DNA of 64,000 nucleotides from assembly GCA_025355165.1 (NCBI GenBank), contig JANYAD010000047.1, positions 39,956 through 103,955 of the forward strand, in the 5' to 3' direction. This DNA is from Gammaproteobacteria bacterium (lineage in GTDB: Bacteria > Pseudomonadota > Gammaproteobacteria > Steroidobacterales > Steroidobacteraceae). Position numbers and translations under genes: made by a program. The notes under the pieces were generated by a model. That model did not search any database. It was not told the origin of the DNA and worked only from the letters and a program-made list of their open reading frames with translations. Every line of letters begins with the position of its first letter. The first letter of the stretch is position 1. Positions 20,462 to 30,009 of this stretch are shown here, piece after piece.

Positions 20462-21381
20462 GCGTGGGCGCCTACTTCAACCGCCACGCGCAAGTGCTGG
20501 TGGGCTCGCTGGGCCGGGTCGTGCAACAACCCTTTGCCACCCTGATGACCATGGGGGTCATCGCCGTGGCCTTGGCACTGCCGCTGTTCTTGAGTTTACT
20601 GCTGCAAAACGCACGCATCGCCAGCGGCAATTTGAACGAGGCGTACGACTTATCGGTGTATATGGACAAAAAGGCGGGCAGCGGTCGGGCGCAGTCTCTC
20701 GCCAAGCAGCTGCGGTTGCGCAGCGACGTCGCGGCGGTGCGCATCATCAGCGCGGAGCAGGCGCTCGCGGACTTTCGCAGCGATTCCGGATTTGGCAAGG
20801 CTCTCGATGCCTTGGGCGGCGAGAATCCGCTCCCCGATACGCTGGTGGTGACGCCAAGCTTATCGGCCAGCACGCCCAAAGGGACCGAGTCTCTCAAGAA
20901 GGCCATCGCCGAGATGAACGAGGTTCAGACGGTGCAAATCGATACCGACTGGATCAAGCGACTGCACGCCCTACTCGATTTGCTCAGGCGGGTGGTGATA
21001 CTGGCGGGCGTACTTTTGGGCGTCGGTATCGTGCTCATCGTCAGCAACACCATCCGGCTCGATATTCTGAACCGTCGCGCCGAAATCGAGGTCATGAAAC
21101 TTGTGGGCGCCTCCGATGCGTTCGCAAGACGGCCCTTCCTCTACAGCGGAGTCTGGTACGGCCTGGGCGGTGGCGTCTTGGCGCTGCTCTTGGTCGGCAT
21201 CGCCTCGGCGCTGCTGGCGCGACCCGTCGCGCAGCTGGCCTTTTTGTACCACAGCGATTTTCGTTTGGAGGGCCTGAAAATGCTCGCATGCGCAGGCGTT
21301 TTGGGCCTCGCCGTGACCCTGTCCTGGGTGGGGTCTTGGCTCGCGGCCACTCGCCATATCCGAGCAATCGAACCGTTATAA
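20458..21381 (+). CDS. ftsX: Cell division protein FtsX
   Basis: Four-TM FtsX architecture, SNTIRLDILNRRAEIEVMKLVGASDAFARRPFLYSG; ATGA overlap with ftsE. Confidence 0.95.
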   Translation: MSVGAYFNRHAQVLVGSLGRVVQQPFATLMTMGVIAVALALPLFLSLLLQNARIASGNLNEAYDLSVYMDKKAGSGRAQSLAKQLRLRSDVAAVRIISAEQALADFRSDSGFGKALDALGGENPLPDTLVVTPSLSASTPKGTESLKKAIAEMNEVQTVQIDTDWIKRLHALLDLLRRVVILAGVLLGVGIVLIVSNTIRLDILNRRAEIEVMKLVGASDAFARRPFLYSGVWYGLGGGVLALLLVGIASALLARPVAQLAFLYHSDFRLEGLKMLACAGVLGLAVTLSWVGSWLAATRHIRAIEPL

Positions 21382-21428
21382 GTATATGTTTTTAAATACT
21401 TTGTTGGCCTAGCGAACTCCTGCCCGAA

Positions 21429-21458
21429 TTAGCACTCTAAACCCAGCAGTGCTATTAT
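21429..21458 (+). promoter_or_regulatory. CIRCE-like inverted repeat overlapping a candidate promoter upstream of rpoH
   Basis: TTAGCACTC (21429-21437)-N9-CAGTGCTAT (21447-21455); CIRCE consensus TTAGCACTC-N9-GAGTGCTAA; candidate -10 TATTAT at 21453-21458. Confidence 0.6.
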
Positions 21459-21504
21459 GAGCCCATGTTTTCGGGCGAGAATTTTGCTTGGAGGAAGGTG
21501 TTAA

Positions 21505-22371
21505 ATGACTGCTGCTCTGGTCGCTAAACAAACAGGATTGGTGTTCGCGGGCCCCGTCGGGAGCCTCGACTCTTATATAGACCGCGTCTCGCAGATTCCG
21601 GTTCTATCGAAGGACGATGAAATCGCTTTGGCGGTGAAATTTCGTTCCGAGGAGGATTTGGACGCTGCTCGGCAACTCGTGCTTTCCCATTTGCGGTTCG
21701 TGGTGCACATTGCACGCGGTTACCTAGGCTACGGTCTGCCCATGGGCGACCTGGTGCAAGAAGGCAATGTGGGTCTGATGAAGGCGGTTAAACGCTTCGA
21801 CCCCAACGTCGGCGTGCGCCTGGTGTCCTTCGCCGTGCATTGGATTCGCGCAGAGATCCACGAATATGTATTGCGTAACTGGCGCTTGGTGAAGGTCGCC
21901 ACGACCAAGTCGCAGCGCAAGCTGTTTTTCAATCTGCGCAAGATGAAGAAGAATCTGGCTTGGCTGTCCGAAGCCGAGACGGCGGCGGTCGCCCGCGATT
22001 TAGGGGTCGATGTGTCCGACGTGCGGGAGATGGAACAGCGCTTGTCCGCGCGCGATATGTCCTTTGACCCGACGCCCGAGAGCGATGAGGAAGAGGCTTA
22101 CTCGCCGGCCATGTATCTGCCGGCCAGCAACGCGGACCCTGCTATCGAAGTGGAACAGGCCGAGTGGGAAGAAGATTCGACCGATCGATTGAGCATGGCG
22201 TTGGAAAAACTGGACGAGCGTTCTCGCAGTATTTTGAAGCGCCGCTGGATGACGGATGACAAGGCGACGCTGCACGAGCTGGCCGATGAATACGGCATCT
22301 CCGCGGAACGGGTGCGCCAGGTGGAATCCAATGCCATCAGCAAGCTCAAGGGCTTGATGGCCGCGGCTTAA
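21505..22371 (+). CDS. rpoH: RNA polymerase sigma factor RpoH (sigma 32)
   Basis: [84 protein letters not shown]; downstream of ftsYEX. Confidence 0.96.
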   Translation: MTAALVAKQTGLVFAGPVGSLDSYIDRVSQIPVLSKDDEIALAVKFRSEEDLDAARQLVLSHLRFVVHIARGYLGYGLPMGDLVQEGNVGLMKAVKRFDPNVGVRLVSFAVHWIRAEIHEYVLRNWRLVKVATTKSQRKLFFNLRKMKKNLAWLSEAETAAVARDLGVDVSDVREMEQRLSARDMSFDPTPESDEEEAYSPAMYLPASNADPAIEVEQAEWEEDSTDRLSMALEKLDERSRSILKRRWMTDDKATLHELADEYGISAERVRQVESNAISKLKGLMAAA

Positions 22372-22412
22372 AACCCGAGGTCGTCGCTTGAAAGCCCCGA
22401 CCTAGTTGTCGC

Positions 22413-22445
22413 AGGCTTGAGCCGATTGCCCGGCGGCTCAAGCCT
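22413..22445 (+). terminator. Strong hairpin downstream of rpoH
   Basis: Perfect 12-bp stem aggcttgagccg/cggctcaagcct with 9-nt loop; weak T-tract. Confidence 0.6.
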
Positions 22446-22474
22446 TCTGGCCTTATGCGCCAAGCGAGGAATAA

Positions 22475-22705
22475 ATGATTCCAGCGACACTGGGCCGCGA
22501 TCGTCACGCTGCTCATTGGTTTCTTTTATTTCTTAGCTATTTCGCGTCGGCAGCCTACGCGGCAAACATAAAATCATCGTACCGGCCACCTTATGCGAAC
22601 GCTGCTTTCTATCCCACCCGCTGGGGATGGCTTGCGCCGGTATTTGGTTTTATCTGGTATCGCGCGCGTGCTTTTCATGCGCTCTTACACGGCCAATCCG
22701 AATAA
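22475..22705 (+). CDS. Small hypothetical membrane/exported protein
   Basis: ORF with hydrophobic N-terminal segment and TRWGWLAPVFGFIWYRARAF. Confidence 0.35.
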   Translation: MIPATLGRDRHAAHWFLLFLSYFASAAYAANIKSSYRPPYANAAFYPTRWGWLAPVFGFIWYRARAFHALLHGQSE

Positions 22706-22874
22706 CTCATCGGCGCGATGCTCACGGGTATCAACGTCGTGATCGGCGTCGTCGCCGTCATTGGCGTGCTGAGCGCCTCGGCTGCCTTCGATGTGAACCC
22801 TGCCGCTTGCAATGCAGCGTGCGCGGCCCTGCGTCATTCTGCTCATCAACTTCTCCGACCAAGTGAGACCCGCC

Positions 22875-23210
22875 ATGTGGGCAGTGTTGCTCTTTACATC
22901 GATCATGCTGGCGGGATGCGCTGGACAGGGCTCGCATGCGGCCTTCACCTCGCAATCGGGAGAGGCGCCCGCAACGGCGGATAATGAGGCTCAACGACTG
23001 TTGGCGGCCAAGAACCTCAACTTGAAAGTCGTGAATCAGGACGGCCAGGTATTGTACTGCCGGGCGAATCTCGTCACCGGTTCTCATATCCAACGGGACA
23101 CACGTTGCTTCACCGCCGAGCAGGTCGAAAGGATGCAGTATCAAGCGCAGCGCGACTTCGAACAATCCTCCCTGAGGCAGGGGATTCAATCTCCGGCAAA
23201 GATGCAGTAA
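22875..23210 (+). CDS. Putative lipoprotein, hypothetical
   Basis: Lipobox-like MWAVLLFTSIMLAGCAGQ; continuous ORF. Confidence 0.6.
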   Translation: MWAVLLFTSIMLAGCAGQGSHAAFTSQSGEAPATADNEAQRLLAAKNLNLKVVNQDGQVLYCRANLVTGSHIQRDTRCFTAEQVERMQYQAQRDFEQSSLRQGIQSPAKMQ

Positions 23211-23222
23211 CGCAGCAGCGTA

Positions 23223-24131
23223 TTAAATGCCGGCGCCTCCGTAAGCTACCGCCTCTCGAAAAACGTTGGCGTGCAACTGCGCGGTGCGCGCCCGCGTTGC
23301 GGCATATCCGCCCGCGAGCACCACGACCAAAGGCACGCCCCGGCGCCGCACCGCATCGATGACGAACCGTTCCCGCTGGCGAATTCCCGCCTCAGTCAGC
23401 GCCAGCTTGCCGTAGCGGTCGCCCGCTGCGACATCCACGCCGGCAAGATAAAACGCGATGTCCGGCGCGGAGCGCTCCAGGACCGCCGGTAAATGCCTTT
23501 GTAGTTCTTCAAGATATTCAGCATCACCGGCACCGTCGCGCAGCGGCACATCCAAATTCGAACGCATTTTAATGAGCGGATAATTACGTTCGCCGTGCAT
23601 CGAGAAAGTGAAGATCTCCTCTGAGCTTTCAAAAATTGCGGCGGTGCCGTTACCTTGATGCACGTCGAGATCGATGATAACCGCTCGACGAATTGCCCTA
23701 TCGGCACGCAGCTGCGCCACCGCTATCGCCACATCGTTGATCACGCAAAATCCCTCACCGTGATCGGCAAAGGCGTGATGCGTGCCGCCGGCAAGGTTGG
23801 CCGCCAGCCCCTCATCAAGGGCGGTGCGCGCCGCCAGCAAGGTTCCCGCGCAGGCCATTCGAGACCGCCGCCAAAGTGCGTCCGACCAGGGCAATCCGAG
23901 CCGTCGCGTCTCTGCCGCCGAGAGGCTGGAGGTGGCCAACTTCCACAAGTACTCCCGGGTGTGCACCAGTTCAAGGGTTGCCGTGTCGAGCGGGTCAGGT
24001 TGCAGAATGTCGCCCGGAGCGATAGTCCCTTCCGCGAGTAGCAACGACTTGAGCAAGGGATACTTGCTCATGGGGAACGGGTGGCCGGTCGGCAGCTCGA
24101 TCTCGTAACCTAAGCTATAGCAGCACTTCAT
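23223..24131 (-). CDS. Histone deacetylase family protein
   Basis: GGTHHAFADHGEGFCVINDVAIA, VIIDLDVHQGNGTAAIF, FYLAGVDVAAGDRYGKLALT. Confidence 0.93.
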   Translation of the reverse strand: MKCCYSLGYEIELPTGHPFPMSKYPLLKSLLLAEGTIAPGDILQPDPLDTATLELVHTREYLWKLATSSLSAAETRRLGLPWSDALWRRSRMACAGTLLAARTALDEGLAANLAGGTHHAFADHGEGFCVINDVAIAVAQLRADRAIRRAVIIDLDVHQGNGTAAIFESSEEIFTFSMHGERNYPLIKMRSNLDVPLRDGAGDAEYLEELQRHLPAVLERSAPDIAFYLAGVDVAAGDRYGKLALTEAGIRQRERFVIDAVRRRGVPLVVVLAGGYAATRARTAQLHANVFREAVAYGGAGI

Positions 24132-24220
24132 GGTCGCCTGCTTAGTATAGCGGACCGATCGATACCTCCTGGCTCTGGGCAGCCAGCGTACCCTCTTAAG
24201 GCATCGCAAATTGCGCGGGA

Positions 24221-24619
24221 TCAGCGCGCTCGCGCATTGGCGCTTTCGAGCCTCGCAATCTTGGTCCTGATACGGGCTTTCAACTCTTCGGCACGCTCCA
24301 AGCGGTCCTGCGCCTTGGCGAGGGTGAACTCATGTGGCTTTGGCATGGCCGCGAGTGCCTGCAATTGTGCGCGCGCGGCGCGGCTCGCCTCGGACGCCTG
24401 ACGCCAATCCGATTGCAGGGCGCTTATTTGACTGTCCCAGCTTAGGTCGGCGTGGCTCATGCGCGCACGCGCCAGCCAAGATTTCGAGGCTGGGCTGCCG
24501 CGAACTTCCGATTCCCCGGCGAAGACTTCTGCCGACCCATTTGTGCCAGCTCCGTTCGCCAAGTTTTCCTGCAGCTTACGCCATGGCGAATGCCACAATT
24601 CGTTTACGTCGCGCATCAT
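24221..24619 (-). CDS. Coiled-coil hypothetical protein
   Basis: Continuous charged helical ORF in a same-strand series. Confidence 0.5.
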   Translation of the reverse strand: MMRDVNELWHSPWRKLQENLANGAGTNGSAEVFAGESEVRGSPASKSWLARARMSHADLSWDSQISALQSDWRQASEASRAARAQLQALAAMPKPHEFTLAKAQDRLERAEELKARIRTKIARLESANARAR

Positions 24620-24628
24620 CCTTCCCGG

Positions 24629-25435
24629 TTAAGCGGCCTGACCGACGGGAAGCGCCATCGGCCCCGGCAGGGGTTGCTCGCGCAATTTAAGCCAATTGAT
24701 CAGGCGCAATTGCCCGTTCATGTCCTCAACCAGAGAAGAGCAGCTTTCCACCCAATCTCCGTCGTTGCAGTACAAGATTCCGTCGATGTCGCGGATTTCG
24801 GCATGATGGATGTGACCGCACACCACGGTGTCCACGCCGCGTTTTCGTGCCGCTTGGGCGACGGATTGCTCGAAGCTCCCGATGTATTGAACGGCAGTCT
24901 TGGCTTTGTGCTTCAGATACGACGACAATGACCAGTGCGGCAGGTCGAACTTGCGCCTGAACCAATTGATGTAGGGGTTCGCCGCCAGCAGGACGTCGTA
25001 AATATTACTCCCCAGTTTCGCGAGCCAAGGACTGCATTTCACTACACTGTCGAATTCATCGCCGTGCAGCACCAGCATTCGCCGACCGGCCGCACCGTGA
25101 TGAACGTACTCGCGGTGTATCTCGAGGTTGCCGAACACCGCCCCTTCAAATTCGCGGAACAGTTCGTCATGATTGCCGGGGACGAAAATCACCTTAGTGC
25201 CGCGCTTCGCCTTTCCGAGAATCGTTCGCAGCACATTATTGTGGGACTGCGGCCAGTACATGTTTTTTTTCATGCTCCACACGTCGATGATGTCGCCGAC
25301 CAAGAACAAAGTATCCATCTCGACGCGGTGCAGGAAATCCAGCAATAACTCCGCACTACAGCCTTTAAAACCCAGGTGAATGTCTGAGATGAAGACCGTT
25401 CTCAAACGCATTGGCGAGGCGCTACGCTCCGGCAT
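24629..25435 (-). CDS. Metallophosphoesterase, UDP-2,3-diacylglucosamine diphosphatase-like
   Basis: FISDIHLGFKGC, GDIIDVW, VPGNHDELFREF, VCGHIHHAEIRDIDGILYCNDGDWVESCS. Confidence 0.88.
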   Translation of the reverse strand: MPERSASPMRLRTVFISDIHLGFKGCSAELLLDFLHRVEMDTLFLVGDIIDVWSMKKNMYWPQSHNNVLRTILGKAKRGTKVIFVPGNHDELFREFEGAVFGNLEIHREYVHHGAAGRRMLVLHGDEFDSVVKCSPWLAKLGSNIYDVLLAANPYINWFRRKFDLPHWSLSSYLKHKAKTAVQYIGSFEQSVAQAARKRGVDTVVCGHIHHAEIRDIDGILYCNDGDWVESCSSLVEDMNGQLRLINWLKLREQPLPGPMALPVGQAA

Positions 25436-25572
25436 TTCTCGTCTCCCTAAAGGCCTACGACCACCGCCAGGATCGTCGCGCCGTGTTACGGATGGATGAA
25501 TTAGGAAAGAAGTTTTGCTTACAGCAAAAAGGGTTAGCCGTGGAACGTCGCGTGAAACAGTAGAAATGTGAG

Positions 25573-26274
25573 CTAGGTCGCGACAAACCGATAACCGAAG
25601 CCGCGCACGGTCTCGATACATCCTTCACAGCCGGGCTTTGCCAAGATCTTGCGCAATCTTTGCACATTGACGTCCACAGTTCGCTCGTCGATTTCGGCAT
25701 CTGTGGCCCAGACCCGGGCGAGCAGCTGCGCGCGATTGAAGGTCTTACCCGGGTGCGACATCAAGAATTCCAGCAATCGATATTCGGTGCCGCGCACGTT
25801 CAATACCGTGCCTCGCGCCAGGACGCGGTTGCTGGATGTGTTGAGCGTCAGTCGGTCAAAGCTCAATGCACCATGGTCGTCGTCACGCGACCGCGGCCGC
25901 AGCACTGCTTGAATGCGCGCCACCGCCTCGCGCACGGAGAACGGTTTGGCTATGTAGTCGTCCGCCCCCAAATTCAACCCGCTCACGACATCGTGCTCGT
26001 CAGACAGAATAGACAGGATGATCAGCCTCAAGGGCTGCACCAGCCGTATTCGACGCACGCGTTCGATCAAGTCAAGGACGGCGAGACCCGGTATGTTCCA
26101 ATCCACGATCAGCAGTCGCGGCGGTCGTTCTTCAACCGCAACGAGCGCCGAAGGTCCGTCGGTGATGGCGAGCACGGTGAACCCGGCGGCCATCAATTGA
26201 TGACGTAGCGGCTCCACGGTCGCCAGGTCCCGATCCACAATCAAGATTTGCTTTTGATTCTCGGTGGCAGACAT
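25573..26274 (-). CDS. OmpR/PhoB-type response regulator without adjacent histidine kinase
   Basis: Receiver domain (LLIVDWNIPG, GADDYIAKPF) and winged helix (GTEYRLLEFLMSHPGKTFNRAQLLARVW...VRGFGYRFVAT). Confidence 0.92.
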   Translation of the reverse strand: MSATENQKQILIVDRDLATVEPLRHQLMAAGFTVLAITDGPSALVAVEERPPRLLIVDWNIPGLAVLDLIERVRRIRLVQPLRLIILSILSDEHDVVSGLNLGADDYIAKPFSVREAVARIQAVLRPRSRDDDHGALSFDRLTLNTSSNRVLARGTVLNVRGTEYRLLEFLMSHPGKTFNRAQLLARVWATDAEIDERTVDVNVQRLRKILAKPGCEGCIETVRGFGYRFVAT

Positions 26275-26727
26275 GCCTAACAATTACAGCCTGACCATGA
26301 CAATACTGTGACGATGCCCGGCAGCATCAGTAGCCGGCAGTAACTCGATTCACCGCCCGCACGGAAACATACGAATAGGCGCGCAAATGCTCGGGCCTGC
26401 GAGGCCGATTCGCTGCACCGTCAGGCGCATCCGCGCCATCATTGCCGGCGGCGTTCCAGGCCGCGAGCAACAGCCCCAGCGCCAGCCAATTCAGGGTAGC
26501 TTCACGGTGCAAGCACCAGAGCGGTGCGGGGGAGCGGCTTTGACGTGCAGTGATCTGCGATGGCGTCGCGTTCGACATGGCTTGCTCCTGCCCTTAGTAG
26601 AAAGCCAGTCTGGTGGGTAAAATCCCCCATCGGGAGATGAGAAAAGGCCAAATTGCAGGCCGATTCGGGCGAATCATGGCAGCGCTTCGGGCGGCCGAAA
26701 GCTCTTATTCCGGCTATCATCCTAAGA

Positions 26728-27417
26728 ATGAAGAAGCAGATCGCCATCGTCGAGGACGAGCCGGCTTTGCGCGAAAACTACGCGGCGGCATTGGCGCGCC
26801 ACGGCTATTCGATCAAGACTTACGGCAATCGCGCCTCGGCCATGCAAGCGTTTCTAATTCGACTGCCCGACCTCGCAATCATTGATATCTCGCTCGAGGA
26901 CGAGGCTGAAGGCGGTTTCGATTTGTGCCGTGAACTGCGCGCGTTGTCGGCTGAGCTCCCGATCATTTTTCTTACCGCTCGGGACAGCGAACTCGACGCG
27001 GTGTCGGGACTGCGGTTGGGTGCCGATGACTTTCTTACCAAAGACGTCAGCCTGGCGCACTTAGCGGCGCGTGTTGCCGCCTTGTTCAGACGCATCGACG
27101 CGCTCAAACGCCCGGACAATGCGGCTGAGATCGTCAGGCGCGGCGCGCTGTCGATTGACGGCGAAAAGATGCAAACCTCCTGGAATGGCTCGCCGGTGAT
27201 TCTCTCCTTGACGGAGTTTTGGATTGTGCATGCCCTGGCACGCAATCCCGGGCACGTGAAGAATCGCCAACAGCTGATGGACGCCGCGAATGTGGTGTTG
27301 GACGACAATACGATTACATCCCACATCAAGCGGGTGCGCCGCAAGTTTCAGCTGGTTGACACGGCATTCGACGCCATTCAGACCGTGTACGGAATGGGCT
27401 ATCGCTGGGTCGAGTGA
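26728..27417 (+). CDS. Response regulator resembling the sortase-system-associated PdsR family
   Basis: KKQIAIVEDEPALRENYAAAL, DISLEDEAEGGFDLCRELRAL, GADDFLTKD, C-terminal winged helix; ATGA-type overlap with downstream kinase. Confidence 0.85.
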   Translation: MKKQIAIVEDEPALRENYAAALARHGYSIKTYGNRASAMQAFLIRLPDLAIIDISLEDEAEGGFDLCRELRALSAELPIIFLTARDSELDAVSGLRLGADDFLTKDVSLAHLAARVAALFRRIDALKRPDNAAEIVRRGALSIDGEKMQTSWNGSPVILSLTEFWIVHALARNPGHVKNRQQLMDAANVVLDDNTITSHIKRVRRKFQLVDTAFDAIQTVYGMGYRWVE

Positions 27418-29450
27418 GCATTCGACTGCAACTATTGATCGTGGCCTTGAGCACATTGGTGCTGCCCTGGGCGGGTTGTCAGTATGCGCGCGAACTTGAG
27501 GCGGCCTTGCGCACCTCACAGGAACAAACTTTGCTGGCGAGCGCCGGCACCATCGCCAATGCGCTGTCGGCGCAACCGCAACGCGTTTTCCGCGATCCTA
27601 AGGATGCGCAAAAGTTTTCAGCCGATGCGGGCGATTTATACGTATACCCGCTGATCACGCAGCCCTTGCTCGATGGTTACCGGGAGGATTGGGACATTCC
27701 CGCGGAACCCACGCGCCTGCCCAGTACCACGGGCTACCGCGCCCGTCTGCAGGCTGGTTCCACCGAGCGCTACCTTTATCTATACCTCGAAGTCGACGAT
27801 ACGCATTTCGACCCTCAGCCGAACACCGGCAAACCCGAACAGGATCGGTTCGATCGGGTCAATTTGACCCTGCAAGGACCCGATGGGCGCGCGGCCTATT
27901 TTTTCGGCACCGCTGCCCCCGGATTGATCGCCGCACAGAGCCTCATTAAAGACGAAGAAGGCGTCTCCAAGGTGGTGACGGAACCGCGGATTCAGGCCTT
28001 TTGGCTGCAGACGGCGGCGGGTTATCACTTGGAAGCCCGCTTGCCTTTGAGCTTTGTGGGGCGGCAATTCTGGATCGAGGCGATGGACGGGCGCGGTAAC
28101 GCAAGAGCGGGCGCGGCGCCGGACAAGGTTCAGGGTGGGCGATTGTTCTTTCCCACCGCGGGGTTGGATGCGCTGCTCGAAAGCTATGTCCGCAACGGCA
28201 CTCGGGCCACCGTCATTGACGCCAATGCGCTGAAGCTCGGAACCGCCGGCAACATCGGTGCCGATTCATCAAGCACCGGCGAGCAGCCGGAGCCCGTCTG
28301 GTATCGCTTTTTCCTGAGTACGGACACCTCTCGGATGTCCACCCTGGCCTCATCGCCCGATCGGTTGAGCGGCGACAGCGTTAGCGCAGCTCTCGAGGGT
28401 CATAGCCACGCACAATGGATGCTCGCCGGCCGCCGCCGCGACTTGCTGCTGCTGGCTGCCTCCCCGATCATGATCGATGGCCAGCTGCGCGGCGCAGTGG
28501 TGCTTGAGCAAGCAGCGGATGAGCTTTTGGCCATGCGCGACCGCGCCCTGTCGCGCCTATTCAATCTGACACTGCTTGCCACCGCCTGCGCGGTCAGCAT
28601 CATGCTTGCCTTTGCCACATGGATCAGCGTGCGCATCGGGCGCCTGCGCGACGCGGCCGATTCAGCCGTGAGCAGCGATGGGAAAATCCAGCTGCAAATG
28701 CCGGAGTCGCACAGCGCGGACGAGATCGGCGCCTTGTCGCGCGGATTCGAGCGCCTGCTGGCGCGGCTCAACGAGCATGCCCAGTACCTGCGCACCCTGG
28801 GTGGAAAGCTATCGCATGAATTGCGCACACCCCTCACCATCGTGCGTTCCTCCTTGGACAATCTGGAGTCGGAAGGCTTGCGCGAGGACCAGCTTCGCTA
28901 TATCGGGCGGGCCCGCGAGGGCACCCAGCGGCTGCAATCGATCTTAAGCGCGCTCGGCGCCGCGGCGAGGGTAGAAGAGAGCATCAAGCAATCGGAGCGC
29001 GTGAATTTCGATCTGCGCGATTTGCTGATATCGGCGGTATCAGCCTATCGCGACGGCTTTCCCTCGAGCCGTTTTGTCCTGGAGTTGCCGGAAAATGCCT
29101 GCTTCGCGCAGGGCGCGCCGGACCTCATGGTCCAACTGCTCGACAAGCTCATCGAGAATGCCGTCGATTTTTGCCCGGCGGACGGCACGATCATGGTGCG
29201 CTTGGAACGGGCGGCGGCTGACTATGTCTTGCAAGTCACCAACGATGGGCCGCTCATCCCGGAGACGCTCATGGGCCGCCTGTTCGAATCCTTGTTCGAG
29301 CAGCGACAAGGCGGCGATGACAAGCCGCACTTCGGCCTAGGGTTGTACATCGTCAGGCTGGTCGCCGAATTTCACGGCGGAACGGCCCGGGCCGCCAATC
29401 GCGACGACAGCCGCGGCGTCGTTTTCACCATTAAGCTGCCGTTGATCTGA
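27414..29450 (+). CDS. Sensor histidine kinase resembling the sortase-system-associated PdsS family
   Basis: N-terminal TM, large sensor region (TQPLLDGYREDWDIP...), HAMP-like region, H-box LSHELRTPLTIVRSSLDNLE, ATPase motif FGLGLYIVRLVAEFHGG. Confidence 0.85.
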   Translation: MSIRLQLLIVALSTLVLPWAGCQYARELEAALRTSQEQTLLASAGTIANALSAQPQRVFRDPKDAQKFSADAGDLYVYPLITQPLLDGYREDWDIPAEPTRLPSTTGYRARLQAGSTERYLYLYLEVDDTHFDPQPNTGKPEQDRFDRVNLTLQGPDGRAAYFFGTAAPGLIAAQSLIKDEEGVSKVVTEPRIQAFWLQTAAGYHLEARLPLSFVGRQFWIEAMDGRGNARAGAAPDKVQGGRLFFPTAGLDALLESYVRNGTRATVIDANALKLGTAGNIGADSSSTGEQPEPVWYRFFLSTDTSRMSTLASSPDRLSGDSVSAALEGHSHAQWMLAGRRRDLLLLAASPIMIDGQLRGAVVLEQAADELLAMRDRALSRLFNLTLLATACAVSIMLAFATWISVRIGRLRDAADSAVSSDGKIQLQMPESHSADEIGALSRGFERLLARLNEHAQYLRTLGGKLSHELRTPLTIVRSSLDNLESEGLREDQLRYIGRAREGTQRLQSILSALGAAARVEESIKQSERVNFDLRDLLISAVSAYRDGFPSSRFVLELPENACFAQGAPDLMVQLLDKLIENAVDFCPADGTIMVRLERAAADYVLQVTNDGPLIPETLMGRLFESLFEQRQGGDDKPHFGLGLYIVRLVAEFHGGTARAANRDDSRGVVFTIKLPLI

Positions 29451-30009
29451 CTGACGCGGGTCGGCTGGCTTTTGATCCGGCTACCGCCGCCGGGAGCCCT
29501 AACGCCAAAATGCCGTTGCGGGGCAGGCCTTCGTGCGACAACAGCCATTCTTTACGATCCAGGCCGCCTCCGAATCCGGTCAACGAGCCGTCGGCGCCGA
29601 TCACTCGATGACAGGGGACGATGAGCGCGATGGGATTGCGGCCATTCGCCAGGCCCACGGCGCGCGAGCCATTGGGATTGCCTAAAAGCTTGGCGAGCTG
29701 GCCGTAGCTGCGGGTTTCCCCAAAAGGAATGTTGCAGAGCTCGCGCCACACGCGCTGCTGAAACTCGGTGCCTCGCATCTTGAGCGGCAAATCGAATTCG
29801 CGGCGGGCGCCCGAAAAATATTCTTTCAGTTGTTGTGCCGCCGCCGGCAGGGGATCAATGGTTCCGTTTTGCACCCAATCATCGCCCGGGACCAAGGGCT
29901 TGGTCGGCTTGTTGCGGTACAAGTTCATGTACAAGCCGGTCAGGGCCGCGCCATCCGAGGTCAGCATAAGTCGTCCGATCGGACTATCGACATAATAAAA
30001 GACATTCAT
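29431..30009 (-). CDS. ogt: Methylated-DNA--protein-cysteine S-methyltransferase
   Basis: IPFGETRSYGQLAKLLGNPNGSRAVGLANGRNPIALIVPCHRVIGADGSLTGFGGGLDRK; ATGA overlap with upstream gene. Confidence 0.95.
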   Translation of the reverse strand: MNVFYYVDSPIGRLMLTSDGAALTGLYMNLYRNKPTKPLVPGDDWVQNGTIDPLPAAAQQLKEYFSGARREFDLPLKMRGTEFQQRVWRELCNIPFGETRSYGQLAKLLGNPNGSRAVGLANGRNPIALIVPCHRVIGADGSLTGFGGGLDRKEWLLSHEGLPRNGILALGLPAAVAGSKASRPASVRSTAA

